From the NCBI GenBank assembly GCA_938010785.1, contig CALLVC010000265.1:1-47783 (forward strand): a stretch of DNA of 47,783 bases, in the 5' to 3' direction. Of the stretch, positions 38,630-47,783 are shown one piece after another. Below the pieces are notes generated by a model that made no database searches, was not told the DNA's origin, and worked only from the letters and a program-made list of their open reading frames with translations. The position numbers and the translations under genes were made by a program. The first letter of the stretch is position 1; each line of letters begins with the position of its first letter. Origin of the DNA: an uncultured Saprospiraceae bacterium. Its GTDB lineage: Bacteria > Bacteroidota > Bacteroidia > Chitinophagales > Saprospiraceae.

Positions 38630-40111
38630 ATGGAGAAAGCTATAAAAAAATGGATTAAACATCACTTTTTGATGGAAAAGTTAGACACGGTACTTGGTAT
38701 GGTGTTACTAATGTTCTTATCTGTATTTGTAGCTGTGGTGGTCGGAAAACTAGGATTTCTAGGTGGAGCAGCATTGTTAGTCGTGACGTTAGGTATTTTT
38801 TTAGTATTAGGGGCAATGTTTAATCTCTATTTGGGGCTTTATGTGATTCTAGTCATGTCTATTTTGGTCTCCTTCCTCTCCAAAATAGTGGATTTGCCCT
38901 ATGGACTTTCCTTAGATTTATTATTAGTTGTATTGGCTTTAGGGGTTATTATGAAACAACTGAAGGATAGAGACCTTTCCTTTGCCAAAAATCCTATTTC
39001 CTTACCGATTATAGTTTGGGTATTTTACAATATGATTCAGGTAATCAATCCGATTGCTGCATCAAGATTAGCATGGGCTTTTACCGTTAGGAGTATGGCA
39101 TTGCTTATTCTGTTGTATTTTATTGCCGCTTATGCCCTTAATAGTTATCGTAGAACCATTAATATTTTCAAATTCATGCTGGGCCTAGCATTTGTTTCCG
39201 CTTTGTATGGTTTGAAACAAGAGTTTTTTGGTTTTACAGACTTTGAATTGGCCTGGCTTTATTCAGACCCTGCACGATTTCAATTAATATTCCAGTGGTC
39301 TAGGATGCGGGTTTTTTCCTTCTTTTCAGACCCTACAAATTATGGGATTTACATGTCTTACATGTCCGTGATGTGTTTTATTTTGGCTTTGGGAAAATTC
39401 AAAATTTGGCAAAAAGCACTTTTGGGCTTTGCAGGTGTTTGTATGTTGCTGGCAATAGCTTATGCAGGTTCAAGAACACCAGTAGTGTTGATACCCTTTG
39501 GCTTTGCAGTTTTCACCATGTTGAGCTTGAAAAGGAATATAATTATTGCCATGATGGCAGTTGGGATATTAGGAGGTGCTTTTTTAATGAAATCCACTGG
39601 TAATGCAGTATTATTTAGGATACAATCAGCCTTTATGCCAAAAAATAGTGGGGATACCATGGGGGTTCGATTTGAAAACCAGAAAAAAATTAAACCATTT
39701 ATACAATCCCATCCCTTTGGCGCAGGATTGGGGAGTGTTGGAGAGTGGGGGCAACGTTTTTCTCCAGATACTTTTTTAGCCAATTTTCCGCCAGATAGTG
39801 GTTACGTTAGGGTAGCGGTCGAACTAGGTTGGTTTGGATACTTGCTTTATTGTTGGCTGCTTTATACCATTGTGCGAATGGGAATACGATACTATCTGCG
39901 GGTCAAAAACGAACAAATGAAGACGATATACTTAGCTCTGACCACCATGATGTTTATGCTTATTTTAGCCAGTTATGTCCAGGAAGCTATCGTCCAATTA
40001 CCAACGAGTATTCATTTTTATGTTTGTCTGGCTGTGCTTGTTCGTTTGAAGGATTTTGAAGCAGCAGCAGAGTTGGAAATAAATGGGAAACCAAAAATTT
40101 TGAATGAATAA
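38630..40111 (+). CDS. O-antigen ligase/polymerase (Wzy/WaaL-like)
   Basis: Multi-TM protein; LLAIAYAGSRTPVVLIPFGFAVF and HPFGAGLGSVGEWGQRFSPDTFLANFPPDSGYVRVAVELGWFGYLLY. Confidence 0.85.
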   Translation: MEKAIKKWIKHHFLMEKLDTVLGMVLLMFLSVFVAVVVGKLGFLGGAALLVVTLGIFLVLGAMFNLYLGLYVILVMSILVSFLSKIVDLPYGLSLDLLLVVLALGVIMKQLKDRDLSFAKNPISLPIIVWVFYNMIQVINPIAASRLAWAFTVRSMALLILLYFIAAYALNSYRRTINIFKFMLGLAFVSALYGLKQEFFGFTDFELAWLYSDPARFQLIFQWSRMRVFSFFSDPTNYGIYMSYMSVMCFILALGKFKIWQKALLGFAGVCMLLAIAYAGSRTPVVLIPFGFAVFTMLSLKRNIIIAMMAVGILGGAFLMKSTGNAVLFRIQSAFMPKNSGDTMGVRFENQKKIKPFIQSHPFGAGLGSVGEWGQRFSPDTFLANFPPDSGYVRVAVELGWFGYLLYCWLLYTIVRMGIRYYLRVKNEQMKTIYLALTTMMFMLILASYVQEAIVQLPTSIHFYVCLAVLVRLKDFEAAAELEINGKPKILNE

Positions 40112-40151
40112 TAGACTTTATCCAATAAGTACTCTTAAGGTCGACCGAGAA

Positions 40152-40244
40152 CCGAATAAAATCTAACCTATCAAATTAAATTTTCTGTAAATTCAGTCTC
40201 TAGGACAATTAATCTAAGCTTAACTTACTCCTAATTTTATTCGG
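40152..40244. repeat. Inverted repeat
   Basis: ccgaataaaat (40152-40162) / attttattcgg (40234-40244). Confidence 0.55.
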
Positions 40245-40414
40245 CATAAAAGTTGAAATATTCCTTTTGACAATATTAGTCAAATACAATAATCATTTTT
40301 ATTGGTAATTCTTTTTAGTATAACTAATTTTCCTATTTGTTGTAAGAAATTGAATTTACTAGACTTTATGCTGAAAAAAATCAGTCTAAAATCATTAATC
40401 TAGAAACGACCAGT

Positions 40415-41173
40415 TTGGAAAAGTATATCATTATTTTCTTTTTATTTATTGCTCATTTTTCGTTTGCACAGGAAATGGATTTTAGCAGGGTAGTAACCCC
40501 TGAGGGCCAATCTCCACGCACCTTCGAAGACCAATTGGTTCAATGGGCATGGTATAACAGTCCAGGAAACGCCATTTATAAAGAACAAATGGAAATTGCT
40601 GCCAAAAGGAAAAACTTAACTTGGTGGGAATTATTGGACGCTTCAGCTACATTTAATATCAACGAAAGTCATTTTCAACAAGATTCTATTCTTAATGGTA
40701 GTGATGTTTTAATTGCCAATCCAAGTAGTAATTTATTTTTTCCAAGATATAATTTTGGTATTAGTTTTAATCTAGGCGCTATTTTTTCCCGACCTACTCG
40801 GACTAAAATTGCAGAATCAGAAATAAAGATTGCCGAGTATGAAGAACAGCAGCAAAAACTTAGAGTTAGAGCGGAGGTGCTTCAAAGATATGAGGATTAT
40901 GAGTTATCATTAGAAGTATTAAAATTTAAAACGCAAGCTGCCGAAGAAGGAGAATCTATTTATACCTTAGTTTTAGAACAATTCGAGAATGACAAAGTAG
41001 ATTTTAAGGATTTTAGTACAGCCTCTGAGGTTTTTCATAGGGCTAACGAAGCCAAGGCTATTGCTAAAACTAGAGTCAATAAAGCAAGAATTTTCCTTGA
41101 AGAATTAATTGGTATTCCTTGGGATAAGGCGGTGAAACGTAGAAAGGAAAGAGAAAGAAGGACTAACAAGTAG
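40415..41173 (+). CDS. TolC-like/coiled-coil outer-membrane-associated protein, short form
   Basis: Signal peptide IIIFFLFIAHFSFAQ; LFFPRYNFGISFNLGAIFSRPTRTKIAESEIKIAEYEEQQQKLRVRAEVLQRYEDYELSLEVLKFKTQAAEEGESIYTLVLEQF. TTG start in the supplied ORF. Confidence 0.6.
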   Translation: MEKYIIIFFLFIAHFSFAQEMDFSRVVTPEGQSPRTFEDQLVQWAWYNSPGNAIYKEQMEIAAKRKNLTWWELLDASATFNINESHFQQDSILNGSDVLIANPSSNLFFPRYNFGISFNLGAIFSRPTRTKIAESEIKIAEYEEQQQKLRVRAEVLQRYEDYELSLEVLKFKTQAAEEGESIYTLVLEQFENDKVDFKDFSTASEVFHRANEAKAIAKTRVNKARIFLEELIGIPWDKAVKRRKERERRTNK

Positions 41174-41199
41174 ATTTATCAAAATGCTACGTAAAATTT

Positions 41200-41220
41200 A
41201 ATTTTCAATTTTCAATTTTC
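41200..41220. repeat. Period-7 tandem repeat aattttc x3
   Basis: aattttc-aattttc-aattttc, abutting the outer arm of the 41221-41643 element. Confidence 0.8.
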
Positions 41221-41643
41221 AATAAGGCGTGTACGAAGTTTTCAAAGCGGCTAGGATTGAACCACGGATTGAACATGAACAAACATCGTTTGTGAACCGT
41301 CAGGATGGGAGAGCCAACGGTTTCTTTGCTTGATTTGCTCTAGTGGCTCAAGACATAAATATTTAACAGTTTAATAATCGTTCTTTTTCGCCTACTCGTC
41401 GTTAGAAAATCGGGCTTAATAGCTACGGCTATTATCCCAATCGCATCCCATCCGCTTGCGGTTCGGAAGTGCACTTCCTTATCTAGATTAGACTAAAAAT
41501 AACTGATTCTAAACTATCAACTACTTTTGTCTTGAGCCACTAGGTCGTGTTTAAAACATAACCTTTTTACAAGAAAACATAATAATTCATAACTTCAAAC
41601 CGTGTCTTTCCGTGTCAAAATAAAACTTCGTACAGCCCTTATT
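41221..41643. repeat. 423-bp composite nested inverted-repeat element
   Basis: Outer aataaggcgtgtacgaagtttt (41221-41242) / aaaacttcgtacagcccttatt (41622-41643), 20/22 pair; inner perfect 16-bp ctagtggctcaagaca (41340-41355) / tgtcttgagccactag (41528-41543); core agctacggctat at 41421 and palindrome ggaagtgcacttcc. Confidence 0.7.
41571..41626 (+). repeat. 56-bp dispersed direct repeat, copy 2
   Basis: 52/56 identical to 6943-6998. Confidence 0.85.
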
Positions 41644-41989
41644 TAAAATTTTCAATTTAGAACCACCTTCGGCGGAAAATCGAAAATTTATAAACGAAGT
41701 GCACTAATTACGGTCGAGGTTATAGTTTAAATGTCTGATAATCAATTTTTTAGAACTTATAAAATCTGACTTCAGACAGTCTCGATTCATTTGGACGGTC
41801 TGCCTTCTGACTTCTATTTCTAAAATTACTTCTGTAAACTTCAGACTCTTTTGAAATGCAAAGAGCCAAGACATTTTTTATAAATTTTAGGAGAAAATCC
41901 TTTAATTAAAAAGCCAATTCTATAAAATAAATCTAAAAAGTGCTACCTTGGCAACCAGATAGAATTTAAAAAACAACTTTATACAATTT

Positions 41990-43465
41990 ATGGAGGCTTA
42001 TAAGTCATTTTTAGGAAATTCACCATCTTGGTACAAGACTGCGATAATTGCTTTTTTAATACTGAATCCAATTCTTTTGTTTACTGCTGGACCAGTAGTT
42101 ACTGGATGGATAGTGATAGCAGAATTTATCCTTACTTTAGCAATGGCTTTAAAATGTTATCCCCTACAAGCAGGAGGTTTAATAGCATTAGAAGTTATCT
42201 TTTTGGGACTGACAAGTCCTAAAACAGTCTTCCATGAATTAGAAGCAAATTTAGATGTAATTCTATTGTTGGTATTTATGGTGGCTGGTATTTACTTTAT
42301 GAAGCCGCTCCTGATGTACATTTTTGGAAAAATCTTTATTAAAGTAAGGTCCAAAATTGTACTCTCCCTTCTTTTTTCCTTTATGGCAGCTTTTCTAAGT
42401 GCTTTTTTAGATGCTTTGACGGTTACCGCTGTATTAATAGGTGTCTTTGTAGGCTTTTACTCTGTCTACCATAAAGTTCAATCGAGTAATGCAGATTATG
42501 ATGATGATGGTATAAAAGATAGGAACGAATTAGGAGGAGAAACGCTGGAACAATTCAGAAGTTTTATGAGAAGTTTAGTGATGCACGGAGCTGTAGGTAC
42601 AGCATTAGGTGGCGTTTGTACACAAGTCGGTGAACCTCAAAATTTATTGATTGCCGCAAAACTAGATTGGGATTTCATGCAATTTTTCTGGGCTATGGCA
42701 CCTATAACGATGCCTGTTTTAGTTAGTGGCTTATTAACTTGTCTAGCATTAGAATTGACTGGATGGTTTGGATTTGGAGAAAAACTACCTGAAAATGTAA
42801 GAGGAATTATTCAAGGATATGTAGAAGAACAAGATGCAAATAGAACGGATAAAGAAAAGTATGCTATCAAAGTACAAGCGGTAGCAGCCATCTTTTTGAT
42901 TGTAGCACTAGCTAATCACTGGGCTGCTCCGGGGCTTATTGGTTTAGCCGTGATAGTTTTACAAACTGCTTTCACAGGTATTACAGATGAACACAGCATT
43001 GGACATGCCTTTGAAGAAGCTTTACCTTTTACCGCTTTGTTAGCCGTATTTTTTGTAATCGTCGGCATGATTCACGATTTGCATCTTTTTACCCCGATTA
43101 TTGATGCAGTGTTGGCAATGGAAAAATCTATTCAACCCTCGATGTTTTATATCGCCAACGGAGTATTATCTATGATTAGTGACAATGTATTTGTGGCTAC
43201 TGTATACATCAACGAAGTTAGAGCAGCCTACGACGCAGGAAACATCACTAGAGAAGAATTTGAGCATCTAGCCATTGCCATTAACACAGGAACGAATTTA
43301 CCAAGTGTTGCGACACCAAATGGTCAAGCAGCATTCTTATTTTTGTTAACTTCAGCTTTAGCACCAGCAATTCGTTTATCTTATTTAAAGATGATTTGGA
43401 TGGCTTTACCTTATACGATTGTTTTAGGTGGAGTAGGGTTGATTTGTGTTAAAATGTTACTTTAA
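41990..43465 (+). CDS. nhaB: Sodium/proton antiporter, NhaB-like
   Basis: [151 protein letters not shown]. Confidence 0.88.
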   Translation: MEAYKSFLGNSPSWYKTAIIAFLILNPILLFTAGPVVTGWIVIAEFILTLAMALKCYPLQAGGLIALEVIFLGLTSPKTVFHELEANLDVILLLVFMVAGIYFMKPLLMYIFGKIFIKVRSKIVLSLLFSFMAAFLSAFLDALTVTAVLIGVFVGFYSVYHKVQSSNADYDDDGIKDRNELGGETLEQFRSFMRSLVMHGAVGTALGGVCTQVGEPQNLLIAAKLDWDFMQFFWAMAPITMPVLVSGLLTCLALELTGWFGFGEKLPENVRGIIQGYVEEQDANRTDKEKYAIKVQAVAAIFLIVALANHWAAPGLIGLAVIVLQTAFTGITDEHSIGHAFEEALPFTALLAVFFVIVGMIHDLHLFTPIIDAVLAMEKSIQPSMFYIANGVLSMISDNVFVATVYINEVRAAYDAGNITREEFEHLAIAINTGTNLPSVATPNGQAAFLFLLTSALAPAIRLSYLKMIWMALPYTIVLGGVGLICVKMLL

Positions 43466-43522
43466 AAGTAGTCGAAAATTTATTCTTCGATTTGAAATAT
43501 CTCCATATAATACGATAAAATT

Positions 43523-43558
43523 TAAAGAGGAAGTAGGCTTAAGTCTGCTTCCTCTTTA
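43523..43558. terminator. Stem-loop terminator downstream of the antiporter
   Basis: taaagaggaagtaggcttaagtctgcttcctcttta followed by a T-rich stretch. Confidence 0.75.
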
Positions 43559-43649
43559 TTTCTTAAACTAAGACTTAGCCTTTCTTTTTTATCTCCCTTC
43601 CTAAACTATCAATGGCTTTCTTGTAAAAACTGGATTAGAGTGTAAATAA

Positions 43650-43780
43650 AAATATTGTCGTTCGATACGACAATATTTGTTAGGAACGTTTAGAAGAGAA
43701 GTTTTATAAGAAAACTCTTCTAAACTATCGAAAAACGATTCTACCTGAAATAGGTGAATTTATTTTTTCAAAGTTCCTTA
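43650..43780. repeat. Cluster of consecutive hairpins upstream of the caspase-lipase gene
   Basis: aatattgtcgt/acgacaatatt (43651-43677), tttagaagag/ctcttctaaa (43689-43724), atcg/cgat (43727-43739), acct/aggt (43743-43755); outer taggaac...gttcctta (43681-43780). Confidence 0.65.
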
Positions 43781-43819
43781 TCTTAGCTTTTTATTTCTGA
43801 TTTTAAATTCCCATTACCA

Positions 43820-46800
43820 ATGGCCAAACCACAATTACACGCCCTTTTAATTGCAATTAACAATTACCATCCTCAATCTAGAGTTGGAGGTCTAGCAGGT
43901 TGTATTAATGATAGAGATGCAGTGGCAAAATTTCTTAAAAAGCATTATGCCCATTTAACTCCTCAGTTAACAAAATTGACGGATGCCGAAGCCACTCGGA
44001 CCAATATTATTACCACTTTTAGAGAACAAATTGTCAAAAAAGCAAAGAAGGGTGATTCTGTGATTTTATACTATGCAGGTCATGGTTCTTATTCAACATC
44101 AGCACCTGAATTTGCAAAATTTGATGGTCTAGGGCAAGACGAAACCTTTGTTTGTTATGATAGTCGATTGCCTAATAACCACGATTTAACGGATAAAGAA
44201 TTAGCGGTCCTTTTATCAGAAGTTAAAAAAGACATTCATTTAGTTGTAATAGCAGATGCTTGTCATTCTGCCTCTGTGACCAGAACGGTTGATTTTGCTC
44301 GAGTGCCGCAGGAAATTGGTTCCGCAGCTTTTAATTTGGCAGCCAAACGGTTTGAACAGCCGCGAACTGTCTCTAGAAATATGTCATCCTATTTGTTGTC
44401 TGCCGATAATTATTATACAAAAATAGCTGGAAATATATCCATTCCAAGGTCTAAGCATTTACTCATGTCCGCTTGTAATAGAGATGAAGAAGCATGGGAG
44501 ACGACGGACCGAAGAGGATTATTCACGACTTATCTGCTGAAGGTGCTTAATAAAAATAGAAATATTAGCTATGCAGATTTGTTTGCTCAAGTTAGAACCC
44601 TAGTTTATAATACAGCAAAAAATCAACAGCCAACTTTATATCCATTTGAAGGGTTTAATCCAAATACTGTTTTTTTAGGAGGAAAAGATCAACCCAATAA
44701 AAATCGACATCAAATTGTAGCAAAAGATACGGGTGGTTGGCAAATGGAGTTAGGGGCTATAAATGGTGTACCTACCAGAAATTTGGATAAGGCTAATTTG
44801 CTAATTGGGGTTTATGAAGGACTAGGAGAACAAGCAACTTTTAAAGGGGCTGTTGGTGTTTCTGCTGTTGGGATTACCCATTTAACTTTAAAAGATGAGC
44901 TAAATTTATTAGTAGATAGAAATTATTGGGGCGAATTGCAGACGATACCAACTGCCATTTTGGTAAATCTCAAAGGTCGAAAAAAGTTTGTCAAAAGCTT
45001 CCTAGAAGAGTATAACAAACAACCTTCCGCTTACTTTAATTTTGTTGAAAAAGTAAACGCTGCCAAATATACATTGTATGTATCCAAAAAAGCTTGGAAA
45101 ATAAAGCATACCGAGACAGGAAAGGAAATTGACTTGATTCCAAGTGGAGGAGCAGCGGCTATTGACCAATTAAAAAAACAATTAGAGCATATTACCAATT
45201 GGGAAAACATTGCCTCCTTAGAAAATAAAGCCACCACTATTTCTGATAGTATTGAAGTTAGATTTAAAGAAGAAAAAAGTCGGGATAATTTCGTTACCTA
45301 CACAGATTCGGATATCATTCTTGATTATTATAAAGATGGCGAAGATACATCAAGAAATGGCAAGCCAAAACCAATTTGGTATCAAATTCAAGTTAGAAAT
45401 ATCAGTGATAAAAATTTATACGTCTCTTTATTGCATTTGAGTGCAAAATTTGGCGTATCTCCGCATTTCGCTACGGGAGTCATTCCTGCCAATTCAGGAT
45501 GGAAAACATTGGATGACCAACATGGGTTAGTTATTGAAAAAAAGGAGGATATTCAAGTAAAAGATTTATTTAAAATTGTAGTAAGCACTCGAGATTTTGA
45601 TAGTTACAAATATGCTTTGGAGGAGATGCAACAAACTACTCGCTCAACGGTAACTAGAGAAGATTATGAGGAAGCTCCAATGGATGATTGGTTTACAAGA
45701 ACAATTTCGGTAACGACTATTCGACCACAAGGAATTATTGGAAGAGGTCCTTTAAAAATTAATGGACTCACTTTTAATAAGCATGATGAGTTTGAGGCAG
45801 AAATATCTTTTGCACCAATGCAAGGAATTTCTAGAAGCACGCACAGCACAAATAATCTGGCGGCATTTTTTGATAAAGGGGAGGGTACAATAATTAATTT
45901 TGGTAAAACAGGTTCAAGAAGCACCCAACAAGACCGTTCTATAATAGAGTTATCAGGTATCAAGAATCCCGACTCCTTAGCTAAAAACCCTTTGACCTTC
46001 AAGGTGGATGCTACATTGAGTGGCGGCGAAAATCTTTTGCCAGTCACCATGGAAAATGGTTTTATTATTCCAATTGGTCAAAGTACCGTTTTGGCGGACG
46101 GAAGCACTCAAATAAGTATTGAACATCTTCCAGAAAATGCGGATTTACCTCCTGGTGCACAAGGTAAAAGAAGTTTAGGTAAAGCATTATGGTTTAGCTT
46201 ACTAAAACTGGCAGGCTTAAAAGAGGAGGCTTTCTTATTGCGAAAGGTAAGTTTTCGAAAAAGTATCGCAAGTCGAGTGCCCCTTCATAAAACAAGTGTC
46301 AAAAGAGCGAAAAATATTTTGCTAGTTATTCATGGAATTATTGGAGACACTAAAACAATGATTACCAATCTAGAATTTCTAAAGAAAGAAGGCCATTATG
46401 ATTTGATTTTGACCTACGATTATGAAAATTTGAATACCAAAATTGAGGATATAGCCACTAATTTGGATGAACAATTGAAAGCCTACGGCCTTGGCCCAAA
46501 TGATGGAAAAACATTTGATATATTAGCCCATTCTATGGGAGGATTGGTGAGCAGATATTTGATAGAATTTATCAGAAAAGGAGATACTTTAGTAGACCAT
46601 TTATTTATGTTTGGTACACCCAATGGAGGGTCTATTTTTGGAGAAATACCAGTTTACCGAGATAAATTAGTAAAGTTGCTAACTGTAGGATTGAATTTTG
46701 GAAAGGCTTGGTTAGGTGGAGTAGGAACAGCCTTAGGTATTTTAAATAAGGTGTTAATGGGTTCTAAACCAATTACCGTGACCTTGGGACAAATGAGTGC

Positions 46801-47125
46801 CAACAGTGAATTTATTGATAAACTAAAAGACGGTCAAAAAGGACACACAAAATATCGAGTAATTGCTGGGGACATCTCGGATTATCACAATATCAAAGGA
46901 GCTAGATTCAAGCGCTTTGTTGAAAAAGTTTTACTCAAAATAGGGAAAACTGCTAATTCCAATGAGCCTAATGATATAGCGGTCTTAGTAGAAGATATTC
47001 GGTCTGTTCCAGATGCTATTGCAGCTGAGAAATACGATGTATGTTGTCACCACATGAATTATTTTGAATCAGAAGATGGTTTGATTGCCTTAAGGGAAAT
47101 TGTAGAGAACAGGCAAATTCAGTAA
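43820..47125 (+). CDS. Caspase-like (C14) protease fused to a C-terminal alpha/beta-hydrolase (lipase/PGAP1-like)
   Basis: Caspase: ALLIAINNYH...LAGCINDRDAVAKFL...VILYYAGHGS...HLVVIADACHSASVTR. Hydrolase: ILLVIHGIIGDTKTM...FDILAHSMGGLVSRYLIEF...LFMFGTPNGGS, with candidate Asp (NDIAVLVED) and His (CCHHMNYFES) near the C-terminus. Confidence 0.88.
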   Translation: MAKPQLHALLIAINNYHPQSRVGGLAGCINDRDAVAKFLKKHYAHLTPQLTKLTDAEATRTNIITTFREQIVKKAKKGDSVILYYAGHGSYSTSAPEFAKFDGLGQDETFVCYDSRLPNNHDLTDKELAVLLSEVKKDIHLVVIADACHSASVTRTVDFARVPQEIGSAAFNLAAKRFEQPRTVSRNMSSYLLSADNYYTKIAGNISIPRSKHLLMSACNRDEEAWETTDRRGLFTTYLLKVLNKNRNISYADLFAQVRTLVYNTAKNQQPTLYPFEGFNPNTVFLGGKDQPNKNRHQIVAKDTGGWQMELGAINGVPTRNLDKANLLIGVYEGLGEQATFKGAVGVSAVGITHLTLKDELNLLVDRNYWGELQTIPTAILVNLKGRKKFVKSFLEEYNKQPSAYFNFVEKVNAAKYTLYVSKKAWKIKHTETGKEIDLIPSGGAAAIDQLKKQLEHITNWENIASLENKATTISDSIEVRFKEEKSRDNFVTYTDSDIILDYYKDGEDTSRNGKPKPIWYQIQVRNISDKNLYVSLLHLSAKFGVSPHFATGVIPANSGWKTLDDQHGLVIEKKEDIQVKDLFKIVVSTRDFDSYKYALEEMQQTTRSTVTREDYEEAPMDDWFTRTISVTTIRPQGIIGRGPLKINGLTFNKHDEFEAEISFAPMQGISRSTHSTNNLAAFFDKGEGTIINFGKTGSRSTQQDRSIIELSGIKNPDSLAKNPLTFKVDATLSGGENLLPVTMENGFIIPIGQSTVLADGSTQISIEHLPENADLPPGAQGKRSLGKALWFSLLKLAGLKEEAFLLRKVSFRKSIASRVPLHKTSVKRAKNILLVIHGIIGDTKTMITNLEFLKKEGHYDLILTYDYENLNTKIEDIATNLDEQLKAYGLGPNDGKTFDILAHSMGGLVSRYLIEFIRKGDTLVDHLFMFGTPNGGSIFGEIPVYRDKLVKLLTVGLNFGKAWLGGVGTALGILNKVLMGSKPITVTLGQMSANSEFIDKLKDGQKGHTKYRVIAGDISDYHNIKGARFKRFVEKVLLKIGKTANSNEPNDIAVLVEDIRSVPDAIAAEKYDVCCHHMNYFESEDGLIALREIVENRQIQ

Positions 47126-47452
47126 GCAACACCCAGTAAAACGTCTAAATGTAATTGTAATAAATCCGTTGGGAAATAGAATCCGTTGGGCTTTTATCCC
47201 ACACGGATTTTATTATCACTAAAAAAATATAATATTTTATAGGGAAAATTCAATTTAAAAATAATCCTTCCCACCTAAGATTATTTAATTGTAAACACAA
47301 TATCGCCACAACTAGACCTCCTATCATAAAAATTCTTCCACCCAACCTGCGAAAATCATTCTTTTTATAGATAAAATTTTGGAAGATTATTGTTTTGCAA
47401 GGTATTCTATTATATTTAGCCCATATTCTTCAGAACAAACGAACCAACCGAC

Positions 47453-47677
47453 ATGAATTTTCAACAAAGCTTGCCTTTAATTTTATGCATACTAATTGTG
47501 GCCTGTAAAAATGCCCCCCCTTTTGAAGCTACCAATAGAAAGGAAAACGAACCTCTAGCAATACCTGAATCACTTCCCATGAAGTCTATAGAATTGTCAG
47601 ATATTTCTACCTTCAAAGTAGATGGAAAAAATTGGACAATCGGAAAGATTGATTTACAATGGCAACTTACCGTTTGA
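47453..47677 (+). CDS. Short lipoprotein-like ORF
   Basis: MNFQQSLPLILCILIVACKNAPPFE: lipobox LIVAC; 74 aa. Confidence 0.5.
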   Translation: MNFQQSLPLILCILIVACKNAPPFEATNRKENEPLAIPESLPMKSIELSDISTFKVDGKNWTIGKIDLQWQLTV

Positions 47678-47783
47678 AATGAAAACCATAAAAGCAATGA
47701 AAGATGGTTTTAGTATCGAATTCACCCAGCCAGTTAATAGAGCTACCGCAGCCAATCCTGAATCTTATGCCATCAATGATTTC
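47622..47783 (+). CDS. Start of an out-of-frame ORF, truncated by the window end
   Basis: MEKIGQSERLIYNGNLPFEMKTIKAMKDGFSIEFTQPVNRATAANPESYAINDF..., open to the last base in the +1 frame relative to 47453-47677. Confidence 0.5.
   Translation, partial: MEKIGQSERLIYNGNLPFEMKTIKAMKDGFSIEFTQPVNRATAANPESYAINDF

Noticed and set aside
39373-40059. ORFs 39373, 39460 and 39829
   Set aside because: Overlapping frames inside the Wzy/WaaL-like gene.
45031-46050. ORFs 45031 (-), 45252 (+) and 45664 (-)
   Set aside because: Inside the caspase-lipase gene in other frames.
43820-47125. Calling the caspase-lipase gene a confirmed antiphage system
   Set aside because: Neighbours are an antiporter and a lipoprotein fragment, with no other defence genes in view; domain content alone does not show function.

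Overview
The window looks like a chromosomal segment of an AT-rich Bacteroidota member. The supports are PorP/SprF-like proteins, T9SS sorting tails, a SprB-repeat giant protein and one good TTTG-N19-TAnnTTTG promoter; a Saprospiraceae-like origin is an inference. Recognisable contents are: scattered housekeeping and metabolic genes (pyrE, M42 peptidase, NUDIX, NlpC/P60, M23, FAD and GMC oxidoreductases); a T9SS cargo/PorP pair (a 2059-aa SprB-repeat protein followed by PorP/SprF); an M23 peptidase with a T9SS tail; an exopolysaccharide cluster (about 29.2-41.2 kb); an NhaB-like antiporter; and a 1101-aa protein combining an N-terminal caspase-like protease with a C-terminal alpha/beta-hydrolase (lipase-like). 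The intergenic DNA holds many nested inverted repeats. One is a 284-bp element bounded by 18-bp inverted ends and an exact 9-bp direct repeat, which looks like a MITE insertion. There are also dispersed repeat families and period-7 tandem repeats. The leads most worth following are the caspase-lipase fusion, a glycosyltransferase whose C-terminal half resembles a degenerate copy of the FkbM-like methyltransferase encoded two genes upstream, the MITE-like and composite palindrome elements, and a zinc-ribbon gene interrupted by one in-frame stop. No tRNA, rRNA, CRISPR array or transposase gene was recognised. All assignments come from reading the sequence; no database search was run.
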